Assembly: GCA_019113175.1 (NCBI GenBank)
Contig: DXHY01000060.1
Coordinates: 39,086 to 103,085, forward strand
Source: Candidatus Eisenbergiella stercoravium
GTDB taxonomy: Bacteria; Bacillota; Clostridia; Lachnospirales; Lachnospiraceae
Direction of reading: 5' to 3'
Length of the DNA stretch: 64,000 nucleotides
In this document: positions 17,876-26,910 of the stretch, piece by piece
How the letters are laid out: each line of letters begins with the position of its first letter
Numbering within the stretch: the stretch's first letter is position 1
Notes under the pieces: model-generated
Databases searched by the model: none
Told to the model about the DNA's origin: nothing
Seen by the model: only the letters and a program-made list of their open reading frames with translations
Translations under genes and position numbers: made by a program

Positions 17876-19630
17876 ATGAAAAGGGAAAAAATCATGGCGC
17901 TTTTGCTGACAGCGGTGCTTGGGGCTTCCGTGCTGGCGGGGTGCGGAAACAGCGGCAGCGATTCTGCGGCAGCCGGAAATACTGCAGCCGGAAGCGCTGC
18001 ATCTGAAACCGGAGCTGAGACTGGTGAATCAGAGCAGGGAGAAACGGTCTCAGATAAAGGGAATTCAGAGATTAAGGAGTTCACTGCGTTCTTTGCCGTT
18101 CCCGGATCGGAGATCAATGATGACAACGAGATCCAGCAGATCATCGCGGAGAAAACGGGGGCAAAGGTGAAGGAAACCTGGCTGACCGGACAGACTGCTG
18201 AGGAAGCGGTTGGAACCATGATTGCAGGAGGAGAATATCCGGACTTCATCGACGGAAGCGACGGCATGCAGCAGCTTTATGAGGCGGGAGCGCTGGTGGC
18301 TCTGGATGACTATATCGATGATTATCCGAATATTAAGGCATATCTGAGCGATGCACAGTGGAATAAGCTCAGAAGGGATGATGGTCATATTTACTGGATT
18401 AACCAGTTCAGTGCCATTTATGAAAAGGATATGACTACCACCCATAATGACGAGGCGTTCTGGATTCAGACGAGAGTGCTGGAATGGGCAGGTTATCCGG
18501 AGATCAGAACCATGGATCAGTATTTTGATCTCCTGGAGGATTACATGGAAGCAAATCCGACCATGGAAGATGGAACGGAAAATATTGCCTATACCATTCT
18601 CTGTGAGGACTGGCGTTATTTCTGCCTGGAAAATGCGCCGCAGTTTCTGGATGGATATCCGAACGATGGATCCGTAATCGTGAAGGATGGGACCACGATT
18701 GTGGATTATAATACGACACCCACGGCAAAACTGTACTTTGGCAAGCTGAACGAGGAATTTAAGAAAGGTATCGTGGATCCGGAATCCTTTACCCAGACTT
18801 ATGATGAATATATCGCAAAGCTGTCTACGGGGCGCGTGCTCGGCATGATCGATCAGTGGTGGGATTTCGCATATTCAGTCAATGACTCTCTGAAGATGCA
18901 GGGGCTTGAGGAACAGGGCTGCAATTATGTACCTCTTCCGGTCACGATTTCCGAGGATGTGAAAAATCAGTGGCATACCACGGGACTGAGTGGAGATAAC
19001 ATCAACGAAGGCAGCGGACTGGCCATTACGGTGAGCTGTGATGACGTGGAAGGAGCGCTTCAGTTCATCGACGATCTTCTCAGTGAAGAAATTCTGAATC
19101 TGAGAAACTGGGGAGTAGAAGGAGTAGACTATCTGGTGGATGACAACGGTCTGTTCTATCGTAACGATGAAATCCGCAGCCGGGTCGCGGATACCGCATA
19201 TAAGGCTTCGCATCTGTGCACCTATTCTTATTTCCCGAATTATACCGGAATGAGCAAGGACGGCATCAATGCGGCGACTCCCGCGGAACAGCCTCAGGAA
19301 TTTCTGGACAGCCTGCCGGATAACGTGGCAAAATGTCTGGAAGCATACGGCTGCGCTACCTATGTGGATATGCTGGGAAACAACGATATTCCCGGAATAT
19401 GGTATCCGATGTATTCCTACAGCAGCTCTATGACAACCGCTACTCCCGGCGGACTTGCATGGACAAAGATGGGAGAACTGAAGCATGAATGGCTTCCCAG
19501 AGTTGTCATGGCGGATGACTATGACAGCGCATGGGAGGAATACATGGATGCATACGCCGCCTGCAAGCCGGAGGATTTCCTGAAGGAAATGCAGGAGGAG
19601 CTTGACAGAAGAATAGCAATGACCGAGTAA
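17876..19630 (+). CDS. Sugar ABC transporter substrate-binding lipoprotein
   Basis: Lipid-anchored sugar-binding protein of about 584 residues for the second importer. The signal peptide and lipobox are plain: MKREKIMALLLTAVLGASVLAGC, cut before the Cys, followed by a Ser/Ala/Gly/Glu-rich tether. The rest is a large LplA/YtcQ-type binding fold rich in Trp and Tyr. The ATG at 17876 is used because AAGGAGG ends eight bases before it; a TTG two codons upstream is less likely. An inverted repeat follows the stop and the two permeases come next. Ligand is unknown; the YesM/YesN pair upstream suggests induction by that ligand. Confidence 0.94.
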   Translation: MKREKIMALLLTAVLGASVLAGCGNSGSDSAAAGNTAAGSAASETGAETGESEQGETVSDKGNSEIKEFTAFFAVPGSEINDDNEIQQIIAEKTGAKVKETWLTGQTAEEAVGTMIAGGEYPDFIDGSDGMQQLYEAGALVALDDYIDDYPNIKAYLSDAQWNKLRRDDGHIYWINQFSAIYEKDMTTTHNDEAFWIQTRVLEWAGYPEIRTMDQYFDLLEDYMEANPTMEDGTENIAYTILCEDWRYFCLENAPQFLDGYPNDGSVIVKDGTTIVDYNTTPTAKLYFGKLNEEFKKGIVDPESFTQTYDEYIAKLSTGRVLGMIDQWWDFAYSVNDSLKMQGLEEQGCNYVPLPVTISEDVKNQWHTTGLSGDNINEGSGLAITVSCDDVEGALQFIDDLLSEEILNLRNWGVEGVDYLVDDNGLFYRNDEIRSRVADTAYKASHLCTYSYFPNYTGMSKDGINAATPAEQPQEFLDSLPDNVAKCLEAYGCATYVDMLGNNDIPGIWYPMYSYSSSMTTATPGGLAWTKMGELKHEWLPRVVMADDYDSAWEEYMDAYAACKPEDFLKEMQEELDRRIAMTE

Positions 19631-19643
19631 CCGGAGGTGAAAA

Positions 19644-19679
19644 CGGGCAGCCGGACAAAACAGAGGGTACGGCTGCCCG
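19644..19679 (+). other. Intercistronic hairpin between binding protein and permease genes
   Basis: Perfect 10-bp stem CGGGCAGCCG/CGGCTGCCCG with a 16-base loop, 13 bases after the binding-protein stop. No T tract follows. It mirrors the hairpin at 1563-1607 in the first importer. Confidence 0.75.
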
Positions 19680-19703
19680 ATTTACGGCATGCGGGAGGTA
19701 ATC

Positions 19704-20654
19704 ATGGCTGCGATAACAAAGAAGTCCGGCGCTTTCGGAAAGAACAGGAAAATCACCTGGAAAGAGGTGAAACGGCAGAAATTTCTGCTGCTCTGGAGCG
19801 CTGTTTTTGTAATATATGGTTTTATTTTCTGCTATCTGCCACTGGGCGGCTGGATCATGGCTTTCCAGAACTACAAACCGAAGGATGGGCTGATGGGGTC
19901 CCGGTTTGTGGGAATGGCAAAGTTTCAGCAGCTTTTTTCAGACGCAACATTTCTCCGTGTGATCAGGAATACGCTTGCCATGGGGATTTTGAATCTGGCA
20001 GCAACATTTATCATGGCAATCGTATTTGCAATTCTGCTCAATGAGGTGAGAACCGTATGGTGGAAAAAAACGATTCAGACCATTTCCTACCTGCCTCATT
20101 TTCTTTCCTGGATTATCGTGACGGGGATTCTGCACGATGCTTTGTCCACAACAGGAATTGTCAACGAACTTCTGGTAAAGGCGGGAATCCTGGACACGGC
20201 CATTAACTTCTTTGCCTATCCGAAATACTTCTGGTGGATTGTTGCCTTTGCAAATGTCTGGAAGGAAACAGGATGGAATGCCATTATCTATCTGGCGGCG
20301 ATCACATCCATTGACCCTTCTCTGTATGAGGCGGCGTCCATTGACGGAGCCGGCCGCTGGGCGAAAATCTGCCATATTACACTGCCCGGCATCAGGCCTA
20401 CCATTATGATCCTGCTTTTGATGAATGTGGGGAACGTTCTGAACGCCGGATTCGAAGTACAGTACCTGTTAGGAAACGGCCTTGTACAGAGCGTTTCCCA
20501 GACCATTGACATTTATGTACTCAAATGGGGAATCAGCCAGGGAGACTACTCCATGGGTACTGCCGCAGGTATCTTCAAGAGCGTTGTCAGCATCGTCCTG
20601 ATTGTGCTGGCAAATCAGATCGCGAAGCATATCGGCGAGGAAAGCTTATTCTGA
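19704..20654 (+). CDS. Carbohydrate ABC transporter permease, LplB type
   Basis: Membrane subunit of the second importer, about 316 residues, six spans. The coupling loop is YEAASIDGAGRWAKICHITLP in the last third. The ATG at 19704 has GGGAGGT five bases before it; an ATG at 19689 would add five residues but overlaps that ribosome site. It resembles the LplB-type permease at 1625-2542 in length and coupling loop. The next permease begins 14 bases after the stop. Confidence 0.93.
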   Translation: MAAITKKSGAFGKNRKITWKEVKRQKFLLLWSAVFVIYGFIFCYLPLGGWIMAFQNYKPKDGLMGSRFVGMAKFQQLFSDATFLRVIRNTLAMGILNLAATFIMAIVFAILLNEVRTVWWKKTIQTISYLPHFLSWIIVTGILHDALSTTGIVNELLVKAGILDTAINFFAYPKYFWWIVAFANVWKETGWNAIIYLAAITSIDPSLYEAASIDGAGRWAKICHITLPGIRPTIMILLLMNVGNVLNAGFEVQYLLGNGLVQSVSQTIDIYVLKWGISQGDYSMGTAAGIFKSVVSIVLIVLANQIAKHIGEESLF

Positions 20655-20668
20655 GGGAGGCCTGATTT

Positions 20669-21595
20669 ATGAGAAAAGCGAAAGAACCGGAAGCAAAACA
20701 GATGAGATACAGAGCGTCGCTTCCCGGTGTCATATTTGTTGGACTGAATACTTTATTTATGATCTTTTTCGTGGTGATCACCCTCTATCCGGTGCTGAAT
20801 ACGCTGGCAATATCTCTGAACGATGGAACGGATGCGCTGCGGGGAGGAATCCATCTGATTCCCCGCAAATGGACTCTGAACAATTATAAAACGGTGATCC
20901 AGAAAAACAACCTGATTACGGGTGCCTTCATTTCCGTGTCCCGTACCGTGGTCGGCACCGTCAGCTCGCTGGCGGCAAATGCCCTGCTCGCCTTCATTGT
21001 CAGCAGAAAGCGTTTTTTGTTCAGAAGAGAACTGTCCCTGTTCTGGGTGATTACCATGTATGTTAATGGGGGGCTGATTCCCGTGTTCCTGCTTTACAAG
21101 AGCCTGGGACTGACCAACAGCTTCTGGGTGTATATCATCCCGGGAATGGTGAGTGCATTTAATGTGCTGGTAATCAGGACCTATATGGAGGGAATTCCGG
21201 AAAGCCTGGAGGAATCTGCTCAGCTGGACGGGGCGGGTTATATGAAGATTTTTATAAAAATCATTTCTCCTCTCTGCAAGCCGGTATATGCGACGGTGGC
21301 CCTGTTTGCAGCGGTGGGACAGTGGAATTCATGGTTCGATGCCATGCTGTATAACCGGATGAGTGATCAGTATACAACCCTGCAGTATGAACTGATGAAG
21401 CTTTTGTCCTCTGTGACGACACAGGGAGCCAGCGCGGAGTCCATGAAAAATGCGGCATCTGCAACGGGAGCCGTAACACCTGCCTCTGTCCGGGCGGCGG
21501 CAACCATAGCAACCATGCTCCCCATCGTTTGTCTGTATCCTTTTCTGCAGCGCTACTTTGTCACGGGAATGACGATCGGCGGAGTGAAGGAATGA
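20669..21595 (+). CDS. Carbohydrate ABC transporter permease, YtcP/MalG type
   Basis: Second permease of the importer, 308 residues, six spans, coupling loop LEESAQLDGAGYMKIFIKIISP near residues 172-193. It ends QRYFVTGMTIGGVKE, the YtcP-type terminus. A GGGAGG ribosome site precedes the ATG. No ATPase gene follows; a strong terminator closes the operon 22 bases later. Confidence 0.93.
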   Translation: MRKAKEPEAKQMRYRASLPGVIFVGLNTLFMIFFVVITLYPVLNTLAISLNDGTDALRGGIHLIPRKWTLNNYKTVIQKNNLITGAFISVSRTVVGTVSSLAANALLAFIVSRKRFLFRRELSLFWVITMYVNGGLIPVFLLYKSLGLTNSFWVYIIPGMVSAFNVLVIRTYMEGIPESLEESAQLDGAGYMKIFIKIISPLCKPVYATVALFAAVGQWNSWFDAMLYNRMSDQYTTLQYELMKLLSSVTTQGASAESMKNAASATGAVTPASVRAAATIATMLPIVCLYPFLQRYFVTGMTIGGVKE

Positions 21596-21617
21596 GAAAA
21601 CAGGAAAATTTTTGAGT

Positions 21618-21653
21618 ACAGGCGGGATAATGCGTATGCCGCCTGTCTTTTTT
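21618..21653 (+). terminator. Terminator of the second importer operon
   Basis: ACAGGCGG (21618-21625) pairs with CCGCCTGT (21639-21646), followed by C and six T. Confidence 0.88.
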
Positions 21654-21706
21654 GTATGAGCCGCTGGCCGGCGGACAGTAACATCACCTCACAGAAGTAA
21701 AATATC

Positions 21707-21735
21707 TGGCGCTTCCTTCAAAGTTCAGCTATAAT
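21707..21735 (+). promoter_or_regulatory. Promoter of the LytTR/GHKL/HAD operon
   Basis: TGGCGC (21707-21712), 17-bp spacer, TATAAT (21730-21735). The spacer end AAAGTTC-N2-C matches the fucosidase promoter at 8655-8683. Confidence 0.6.
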
Positions 21736-21768
21736 AATCTGAGAAGCTTCAGAAGGGAGTATGTCAGC

Positions 21769-22485
21769 ATGAACATCGCAGTCTGCGACGATGAGGAAAT
21801 ACAGCGGAGCCTCTTAAAGGGGTATCTGGAAGCGTGGGCCGAAGCGGGCAGCCACGCTCTTTGTATTTCCCTGTTTTCCACAGGCAGACAGTTTCTGGAG
21901 AGCCTGAAGAAGACACATTTTGATATTGTGCTTCTGGACATCCAGATGCCGGATATGGACGGGATGAGCGCGGCAAAAGCGCTGCGGGAGACAGATGATC
22001 AGATGGGGATTTTTTTCGTGACAGGTTACGAGGATTATCTGGTACAGGGCTATGAGGTGGAGGCCTTCCGTTATCTGATTAAGCCGGTATCGGAGGAGAA
22101 GCTCTGGACGGCACTGGATCAGTTCCTGAAGAAGAGAGGCGGGCAGAAGCGCATTCTGATGGCGGAGACGCCGGAGGGCATGCGGCGGGTGGACGCGGAG
22201 AAAATCTGTTATATGGAAGCCTTTGCACACAGCTGCGAGCTGCATACCCTGTCTGAATGCATCACCGTAAAAAGCGGCATTTCTGCCTTGGAGAAGGAAG
22301 CGCTCCGGCTTGGGATTCCTCTTTTCCGGTGCCATCGTTCCTATGCGGTCAACATCGCGCAGATCAGGGCGATCGAACGGGAGGCGGCCCTGCTTTCAGA
22401 CGGAAGCCGGATCCCGGTGAGCCGGAGGCTGTATCAGGAGCTGAACCGTCGTTTTATCGATTATTTCCTGAAAAGGGAGAGGTGA
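21769..22485 (+). CDS. LytTR-type response regulator
   Basis: Regulator of 238 residues in the AgrA/LytR class. The receiver has DDEE at residues 7-10, phospho-Asp in IVLLDIQMPDMDGMSA (about 53-68) and Lys in YLIKPV. The C-terminal LytTR domain spans about 130-235, with KICYMEAFAHSCELHTLSE and FRCHRSYAVNIAQIRAIEREAALLSDGSRIPVSRRLYQELNRRF, both typical. LytTR proteins bind direct repeats about two helical turns apart; such repeats exist in this window at 10123 and 48890 but not beside this gene. The kinase gene overlaps or directly follows the stop. Confidence 0.93.
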   Translation: MNIAVCDDEEIQRSLLKGYLEAWAEAGSHALCISLFSTGRQFLESLKKTHFDIVLLDIQMPDMDGMSAAKALRETDDQMGIFFVTGYEDYLVQGYEVEAFRYLIKPVSEEKLWTALDQFLKKRGGQKRILMAETPEGMRRVDAEKICYMEAFAHSCELHTLSECITVKSGISALEKEALRLGIPLFRCHRSYAVNIAQIRAIEREAALLSDGSRIPVSRRLYQELNRRFIDYFLKRER

Positions 22486-22496
22486 ACGGAACTGTT

Positions 22497-23285
22497 ATGA
22501 CAGGATGGATCATTGGAGGACTTGTGCTTTTTGCGGCCGCGGACGCGGTCTTTCTTTTGTTCTGGGTGCCCCGTCTGGTGGACCGGAAGCTGGAGCACTT
22601 TCAAAGCGACCTCATGGACAGGCACTACGACGAGGTGGAAAACATGTATCGCACCATGCGGGGCTGGCGGCATGATTACCATAATCATATCCAGGCCATG
22701 AAGGCTTATGCTGAGCTTGGAAAATATGAGGAGCTGATCGCCTATCTGGGACGGCTGGATGAAAATCTGTATCAGGTGGATACGGTGATAAAGACCGGAA
22801 ATCTGATGATGGATGCCGTTCTGGGAAGCAAGCTGGGACTGATGAAAAAACGGGGGATACGGACGGATGTGACGGTTCATGTGCCGAAACGGATGAAGCT
22901 GACGGATATGGAGCTGTGTGTGCTGGTGGGAAATCTTCTGGACAACGCCATCGAAGCCTGTGAAGAGGTGGAAGAGGAGGAAAACCGTTTCATCCGGATC
23001 TATATGGACACCCTGCAGGAGCAGTTTTACCTTTCCGTCATGAACGGAATGAACGGCAGGGCACAGCGGAAGGGGACGGGCTTTGTGAGCCGCAAGCGTC
23101 CGGGCGGTCTGCCCGGCTTCGGCCTGCAGAGAGTGGACCGGATTGTGGAAAAATACGGCGGCTTTTTAAACCGGCAGACGGAGGAGGGGGTATTCGCCAC
23201 GGAGATTATGCTGCCCCTTGCCGCCGGAGGCGGAGAGCGGGAAATCCGCGAAAAAAACGGCACGGAGAGAAAAGAAGATGACTGA
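22497..23285 (+). CDS. Minimal GHKL sensor histidine kinase
   Basis: Kinase of about 262 residues with one N-terminal membrane helix (WIIGGLVLFAAADAVFLLFWV) and no room for an extracellular sensor. The H-box is MRGWRHDYHNHIQAMKAY near residues 50-67, the N-box LVGNLLDNAIEACEE near 142-156, and the G-box GLPGFGLQRVDRIVEKYGG near 205-222. Agr-type relatives carry five to seven helices, so this one is unusually short and may sense membrane state or a partner. The ATG at 22497 is used; a GTG at 22482, sharing GTGA with the regulator stop, is a fair alternative. Confidence 0.85.
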   Translation: MTGWIIGGLVLFAAADAVFLLFWVPRLVDRKLEHFQSDLMDRHYDEVENMYRTMRGWRHDYHNHIQAMKAYAELGKYEELIAYLGRLDENLYQVDTVIKTGNLMMDAVLGSKLGLMKKRGIRTDVTVHVPKRMKLTDMELCVLVGNLLDNAIEACEEVEEEENRFIRIYMDTLQEQFYLSVMNGMNGRAQRKGTGFVSRKRPGGLPGFGLQRVDRIVEKYGGFLNRQTEEGVFATEIMLPLAAGGGEREIREKNGTERKEDD

Positions 23286-23997
23286 CACAAAGACTGGATA
23301 TACGACGCTGCTTCTGGATATGGACGGAACCTTTCTGGATTTTGAGGCGGCGGAAAAAAGCGCATTCAGGACGGCAATGATCCGGCATGGCTATCCGGCG
23401 GGAGAGCGGGAATACGCCGTGTATGGAAAGATCAACCACGGGCTCTGGGAGGCGTTTGAACGGGGCGAGATCGATAAGCCCACGCTTCTTTCCACCCGGT
23501 TTGGAAGGCTGTTTGAGGCGCTTGGGATCAAAGGGGACGGAGCGGCCTTTGAACGGGAATATCAGGCGCTTCTGGGAGAGGGTGCGCAGCTGGTGGAGGG
23601 AGCAGAGGAGGTGCTTTCATACCTTGCGGAAAGATATGCCCTTTACGTGGTTACGAACGGTGTGGAACGTACCCAGAGGAACCGGCTGCGCCTGTCGGGG
23701 ATCGACCGGTTCATGACCGGCATTTTCATTTCCGGGACGATCGGCTGGCAGAAGCCGCAGAAGGAGTTCTTTGACTGCTGTTTTGAACGGATTCCAGGAC
23801 TGGACAGGAGCCGGACACTGATCATCGGAGATTCCCTGACCTCTGATATTCAGGGCGGCTTCAACGCCGGTATCGACACCTGCTGGTTCAACCCTAAGGG
23901 AAAGAAAAAGCCGGAGGGCTTTGGACGGACATGGGAGAAGGAAGCGCATCGGGATTTTGAAATCGGCAGCCTCTACGAGCTGAAGGAGCTGCTGTAG
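23278..23997 (+). CDS. HAD-family phosphatase, YjjG-like
   Basis: Haloacid-dehalogenase-fold hydrolase of 239 residues. Motif I is LLLDMDGTFLDF with the nucleophile D14 and acid D16, motif II is VVTNG, and motif IV is IIGDSLTSDIQGGFNAG. This arrangement with the helical cap after motif I fits YjjG-type nucleotide or sugar-phosphate phosphatases. Its start overlaps the kinase stop by eight bases, so it is co-translated with the two-component genes, though its link to signalling is unclear. It converges on the LysR gene, overlapping its 3' end by 25 bases. Confidence 0.88.
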   Translation: MTDTKTGYTTLLLDMDGTFLDFEAAEKSAFRTAMIRHGYPAGEREYAVYGKINHGLWEAFERGEIDKPTLLSTRFGRLFEALGIKGDGAAFEREYQALLGEGAQLVEGAEEVLSYLAERYALYVVTNGVERTQRNRLRLSGIDRFMTGIFISGTIGWQKPQKEFFDCCFERIPGLDRSRTLIIGDSLTSDIQGGFNAGIDTCWFNPKGKKKPEGFGRTWEKEAHRDFEIGSLYELKELL

Positions 23998-24887
23998 GAG
24001 CAGTCCGGTTCCGCCTGCGTCTGAAGATAGGAAAGAAACAGACGGGCAACGGTGGAAAGCCTGGCTGTCTGGCTGTGTACCGCCAGAATGCTGGAAACCA
24101 GCCGGTCATCCTGAAGAGGATGAATTTCGGTCCGGGAATTTCTGAGAAAGCTTCTGGAGGAGGCGGGAATGACGCCTACGCCAAGCCCGCAGTCCGCGAG
24201 TCTGGCCGCTGTTCTTGCGTCGTCTCCCAGACAGAAGCAGGAAAGGGTCAGGCCGTCCTGGGCTGCGGCTTCGGTGAGCGGCTTTTCCCACCGGCGGTAC
24301 AGAATGAGGGGGAGCATGGCAAGCTGTGTCAGAGAAATGCAGTCCGTCATGCACCCTGCTTCCACAAAGAACCGTTTCTCCCCGACGGCAAGAAGCGTTT
24401 CCCTGCAGAGAGGAACGGAGACCAGATTTTTCGCCTCGAAGGGAGTACGGATGATGGCAAGGTCAAGAAGATTCGTGTGGAGCTGTTCCAGCAGCTGATA
24501 GGTATTGGCCTCAAACAGCTCGAAGCGGACGGCGGGGTTCTGTGCATGAAAGCCCTGAATCCATTCCGGAAGCAGGCTGCTTCCCACGGAAGAGATCACG
24601 CCGAGGCGCAGGGCGCCCGTAACGCCGTCGCGGCAGTCGATGAGCTCTTTCCTGGTTACATCCGCCAGCTCCAGCAGGGTCACAGCCCGCTCATACAGAA
24701 GCCGTCCGGCCTCGGTCAGGATAATTTTTCTGGGGCCCCGTTCAAACAGGAGACAGCCAAATTCTTCCTCCAGCTGCTTCATCTGCGCGCTCAGAGGCGG
24801 CTGAGACAGATTCAGTTTTCTTGCGGCGCCGGATATGGTGCCTTCTTTTACCACCGTGACAAATTCGTTAAGCTGTTTCAATTCCAT
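23973..24887 (-). CDS. LysR family transcriptional regulator
   Basis: DNA-binding regulator of 304 residues, CynR/CysB-like. The winged-helix start is MELKQLNEFVTVVKEGTISGAARKLNLSQPPLSAQMKQLEEEFGCLLFERG, followed by the ligand-binding region with RLGVISSVGSSLLPEW. The start at 24887 has AGGAAAG upstream; the extra 26 residues of the longer frame do not fit the family. It is divergent from the ABC exporter pair beginning at 25076 and probably controls it through the repeats at 24964-24996. Confidence 0.92.
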   Translation of the reverse strand: MELKQLNEFVTVVKEGTISGAARKLNLSQPPLSAQMKQLEEEFGCLLFERGPRKIILTEAGRLLYERAVTLLELADVTRKELIDCRDGVTGALRLGVISSVGSSLLPEWIQGFHAQNPAVRFELFEANTYQLLEQLHTNLLDLAIIRTPFEAKNLVSVPLCRETLLAVGEKRFFVEAGCMTDCISLTQLAMLPLILYRRWEKPLTEAAAQDGLTLSCFCLGDDARTAARLADCGLGVGVIPASSRSFLRNSRTEIHPLQDDRLVSSILAVHSQTARLSTVARLFLSYLQTQAEPDCSYSSSFSS

Positions 24888-24963
24888 GGCATTCTTTCCT
24901 TTCCCGTCAGGATGATGGTCGGTTCTCCGGAACTCAGTAATATATGAAAAAAATATGGAAACC

Positions 24964-24996
24964 ATACCAATATCATAATTTTCCTATACCAAAATC
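24964..24996 (+). repeat. Direct repeat, candidate LysR operator
   Basis: ATACCAATATC (24964-24974) and ATACCAAAATC (24986-24996), one mismatch, 22-bp period, in the divergent LysR-ABC gap. Two-turn spacing on one DNA face suits tetramer binding. Confidence 0.45.
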
Positions 24997-25075
24997 TATG
25001 ATACGATAAGAAACAGATACAGGCAAGTCCAATCCTTCTGAAGGACTGGTAAAGCCGAACTGGAGGTAGAAACGA

Positions 25076-26908
25076 GTGAAAAAGCTGCTCATTTATCTGA
25101 AGGATTATAAGAAGGAAACGGTTCTGGCGCCGCTGTTCAAGCTGCTGGAGGCTTCCTTTGAGCTGTTCGTGCCGCTGGTGATGGCGGCCATCATCGATAA
25201 CGGCATCGCCAATGGGGACAGAGGTTATATCGGCCGGATGTGCCTGGTGCTGATCGCACTTGGCATCATCGGGCTGACCTGTTCCATCACGGCGCAGTAT
25301 TTTGCGGCGAAAGCAGCGGTGGGATTTGCCGCACAGATGAAGCACGCCCTGTTCGCCCATATCCAGAGCCTTTCCTTTACGGAGATGGATACGGTGGGAA
25401 CATCGACGCTGATCACCCGGATGACCAGCGATGCCAATCAGGTGCAGAACGGTGTGAACATGGTGCTGCGTCTGTTTCTGCGTTCCCCGTTTATCGTGTT
25501 CGGCGCCATGATCATGGCCTTTACCATCGATGTAAAATCGGCTCTGGTGTTCGTGGCGGCCATCCCGCTGCTTTCTCTGGTGGTGTTCGGCATCATGATC
25601 ATCACCACGCCCATGTACCGGAAGGTGCAGGGCGGTCTGGACAGGGTGATGGGCATTACGAGGGAAAATCTGACCGGAGTGCGGGTACTGCGCGCTTTTA
25701 ATAAGGAAGAAAGTGAGATCAGGCGTTTTGAGGATACCAATAACATGCTGGCGCAGATGCAGAAGGCGGTGGGAAAGCTTTCCGCGCTGATGAATCCGGT
25801 CACCTACATCATCATTAACGGGGCCGTGATCGCGCTGGTCTGGACCGGGGCCTGGCAGGTGGAAAACGGGGTCATCACCCAGGGCGAAGTGGTTGCCCTG
25901 GTTAACTATATGTCCCAGATTCTGGTGGAGCTGATCAAGCTGGCGAATCTGATCGTCACCATCACCAAGGCCATCGCCTGCGGAAACCGGATTCAGAGTG
26001 TCTTTGAGCTGCAGTCCAGCCTGACGGACCCTGCAGAGGACGTAAAGGACACGTCCGACGTAAAGGACACGTCCGCAGGAGAAAAGAATGACGGGACAGT
26101 CACCTCCTTTGGCGGCAGAAAGCCCGCGGCCGGCGGGACCGCCGTTCCGGCCGTTTCCTTCGAGCATGTGTGTCTGACCTACAAAAACGCGGGAGCGGAA
26201 TCTCTGACGGACATTGACTTTAAAGCTTGGCCCGGCCAGACCATCGGCATCATCGGCGGAACTGGCTCCGGTAAATCTTCTCTGGTGAATCTGATTCCCC
26301 GATTCTATGACGCGACGAAGGGAAGGGTTCTGGTGGATGGCAGGGACGTGAAGGAATATCCGCTGGAGGAACTTCGGGGAAAAATCGGCATGGTGCTCCA
26401 GAAGGCCGTGCTGTTTCAGGGAACCATCCGGGAAAATCTGCGCTGGGGGAAGGAGGACGCTTCCGATGAGGAACTGTACCGGGCGCTTGAGATCGCCCAG
26501 GCAAGGGATTTTGTGGAGGAAAAGGACGGCGGCCTGGACGCGTATGTGGCTCAGGGCGGAAAGAACCTGTCCGGAGGCCAGAGACAGAGGCTTACCATTG
26601 CCCGCGCTCTGGTGAGAAATCCTTCCGTTCTCATTCTGGACGACAGCGCGTCCGCCCTGGATTATGCTACGGACGCGAGGCTCCGCAAGGCCATCCGGGA
26701 TATGGAAGGCGGCCCCACTGTCTTTATCGTATCTCAGCGGGCGGCTTCCATACGGCATGCGGATCAGATCATCGTGCTGGATGACGGCGAAGTGGCGGGA
26801 ATCGGCACCCATGAACAGCTGCTGGAGGAATGCGCGGCCTATCAGGAGATTTATTACTCCCAGTTTGAGAAAAGTGCGGCAAAAACAGGCGCTGAGAATC
26901 GGAGGTAG
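25076..26908 (+). CDS. ABC exporter subunit with degenerate ATP site
   Basis: Half-transporter of 610 residues, six helices then an ATPase. Walker A is GGTGSGKSS and the signature LSGGQRQRL is intact, but Walker B reads VLILDDSASALD with Asp in place of catalytic Glu, and the switch region is IVSQRAASI with Gln in place of His. This is the degenerate partner of TM287/288-like heterodimers. GTG start at 25076 with GGAGGT seven bases upstream. The linker before the ATPase carries a perfect tandem 18-bp repeat. The next gene, two bases away, supplies the active site. Confidence 0.93.
   Translation: MKKLLIYLKDYKKETVLAPLFKLLEASFELFVPLVMAAIIDNGIANGDRGYIGRMCLVLIALGIIGLTCSITAQYFAAKAAVGFAAQMKHALFAHIQSLSFTEMDTVGTSTLITRMTSDANQVQNGVNMVLRLFLRSPFIVFGAMIMAFTIDVKSALVFVAAIPLLSLVVFGIMIITTPMYRKVQGGLDRVMGITRENLTGVRVLRAFNKEESEIRRFEDTNNMLAQMQKAVGKLSALMNPVTYIIINGAVIALVWTGAWQVENGVITQGEVVALVNYMSQILVELIKLANLIVTITKAIACGNRIQSVFELQSSLTDPAEDVKDTSDVKDTSAGEKNDGTVTSFGGRKPAAGGTAVPAVSFEHVCLTYKNAGAESLTDIDFKAWPGQTIGIIGGTGSGKSSLVNLIPRFYDATKGRVLVDGRDVKEYPLEELRGKIGMVLQKAVLFQGTIRENLRWGKEDASDEELYRALEIAQARDFVEEKDGGLDAYVAQGGKNLSGGQRQRLTIARALVRNPSVLILDDSASALDYATDARLRKAIRDMEGGPTVFIVSQRAASIRHADQIIVLDDGEVAGIGTHEQLLEECAAYQEIYYSQFEKSAAKTGAENRR
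26039..26074 (+). repeat. Tandem 18-bp duplication in the ABC linker
   Basis: Two perfect copies of GACGTAAAGGACACGTCC (26039-26056, 26057-26074) encode DVKDTS twice. In frame; probably a slippage product in a tolerant linker. Confidence 0.9.
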
Positions 26909-26910
26909 AC

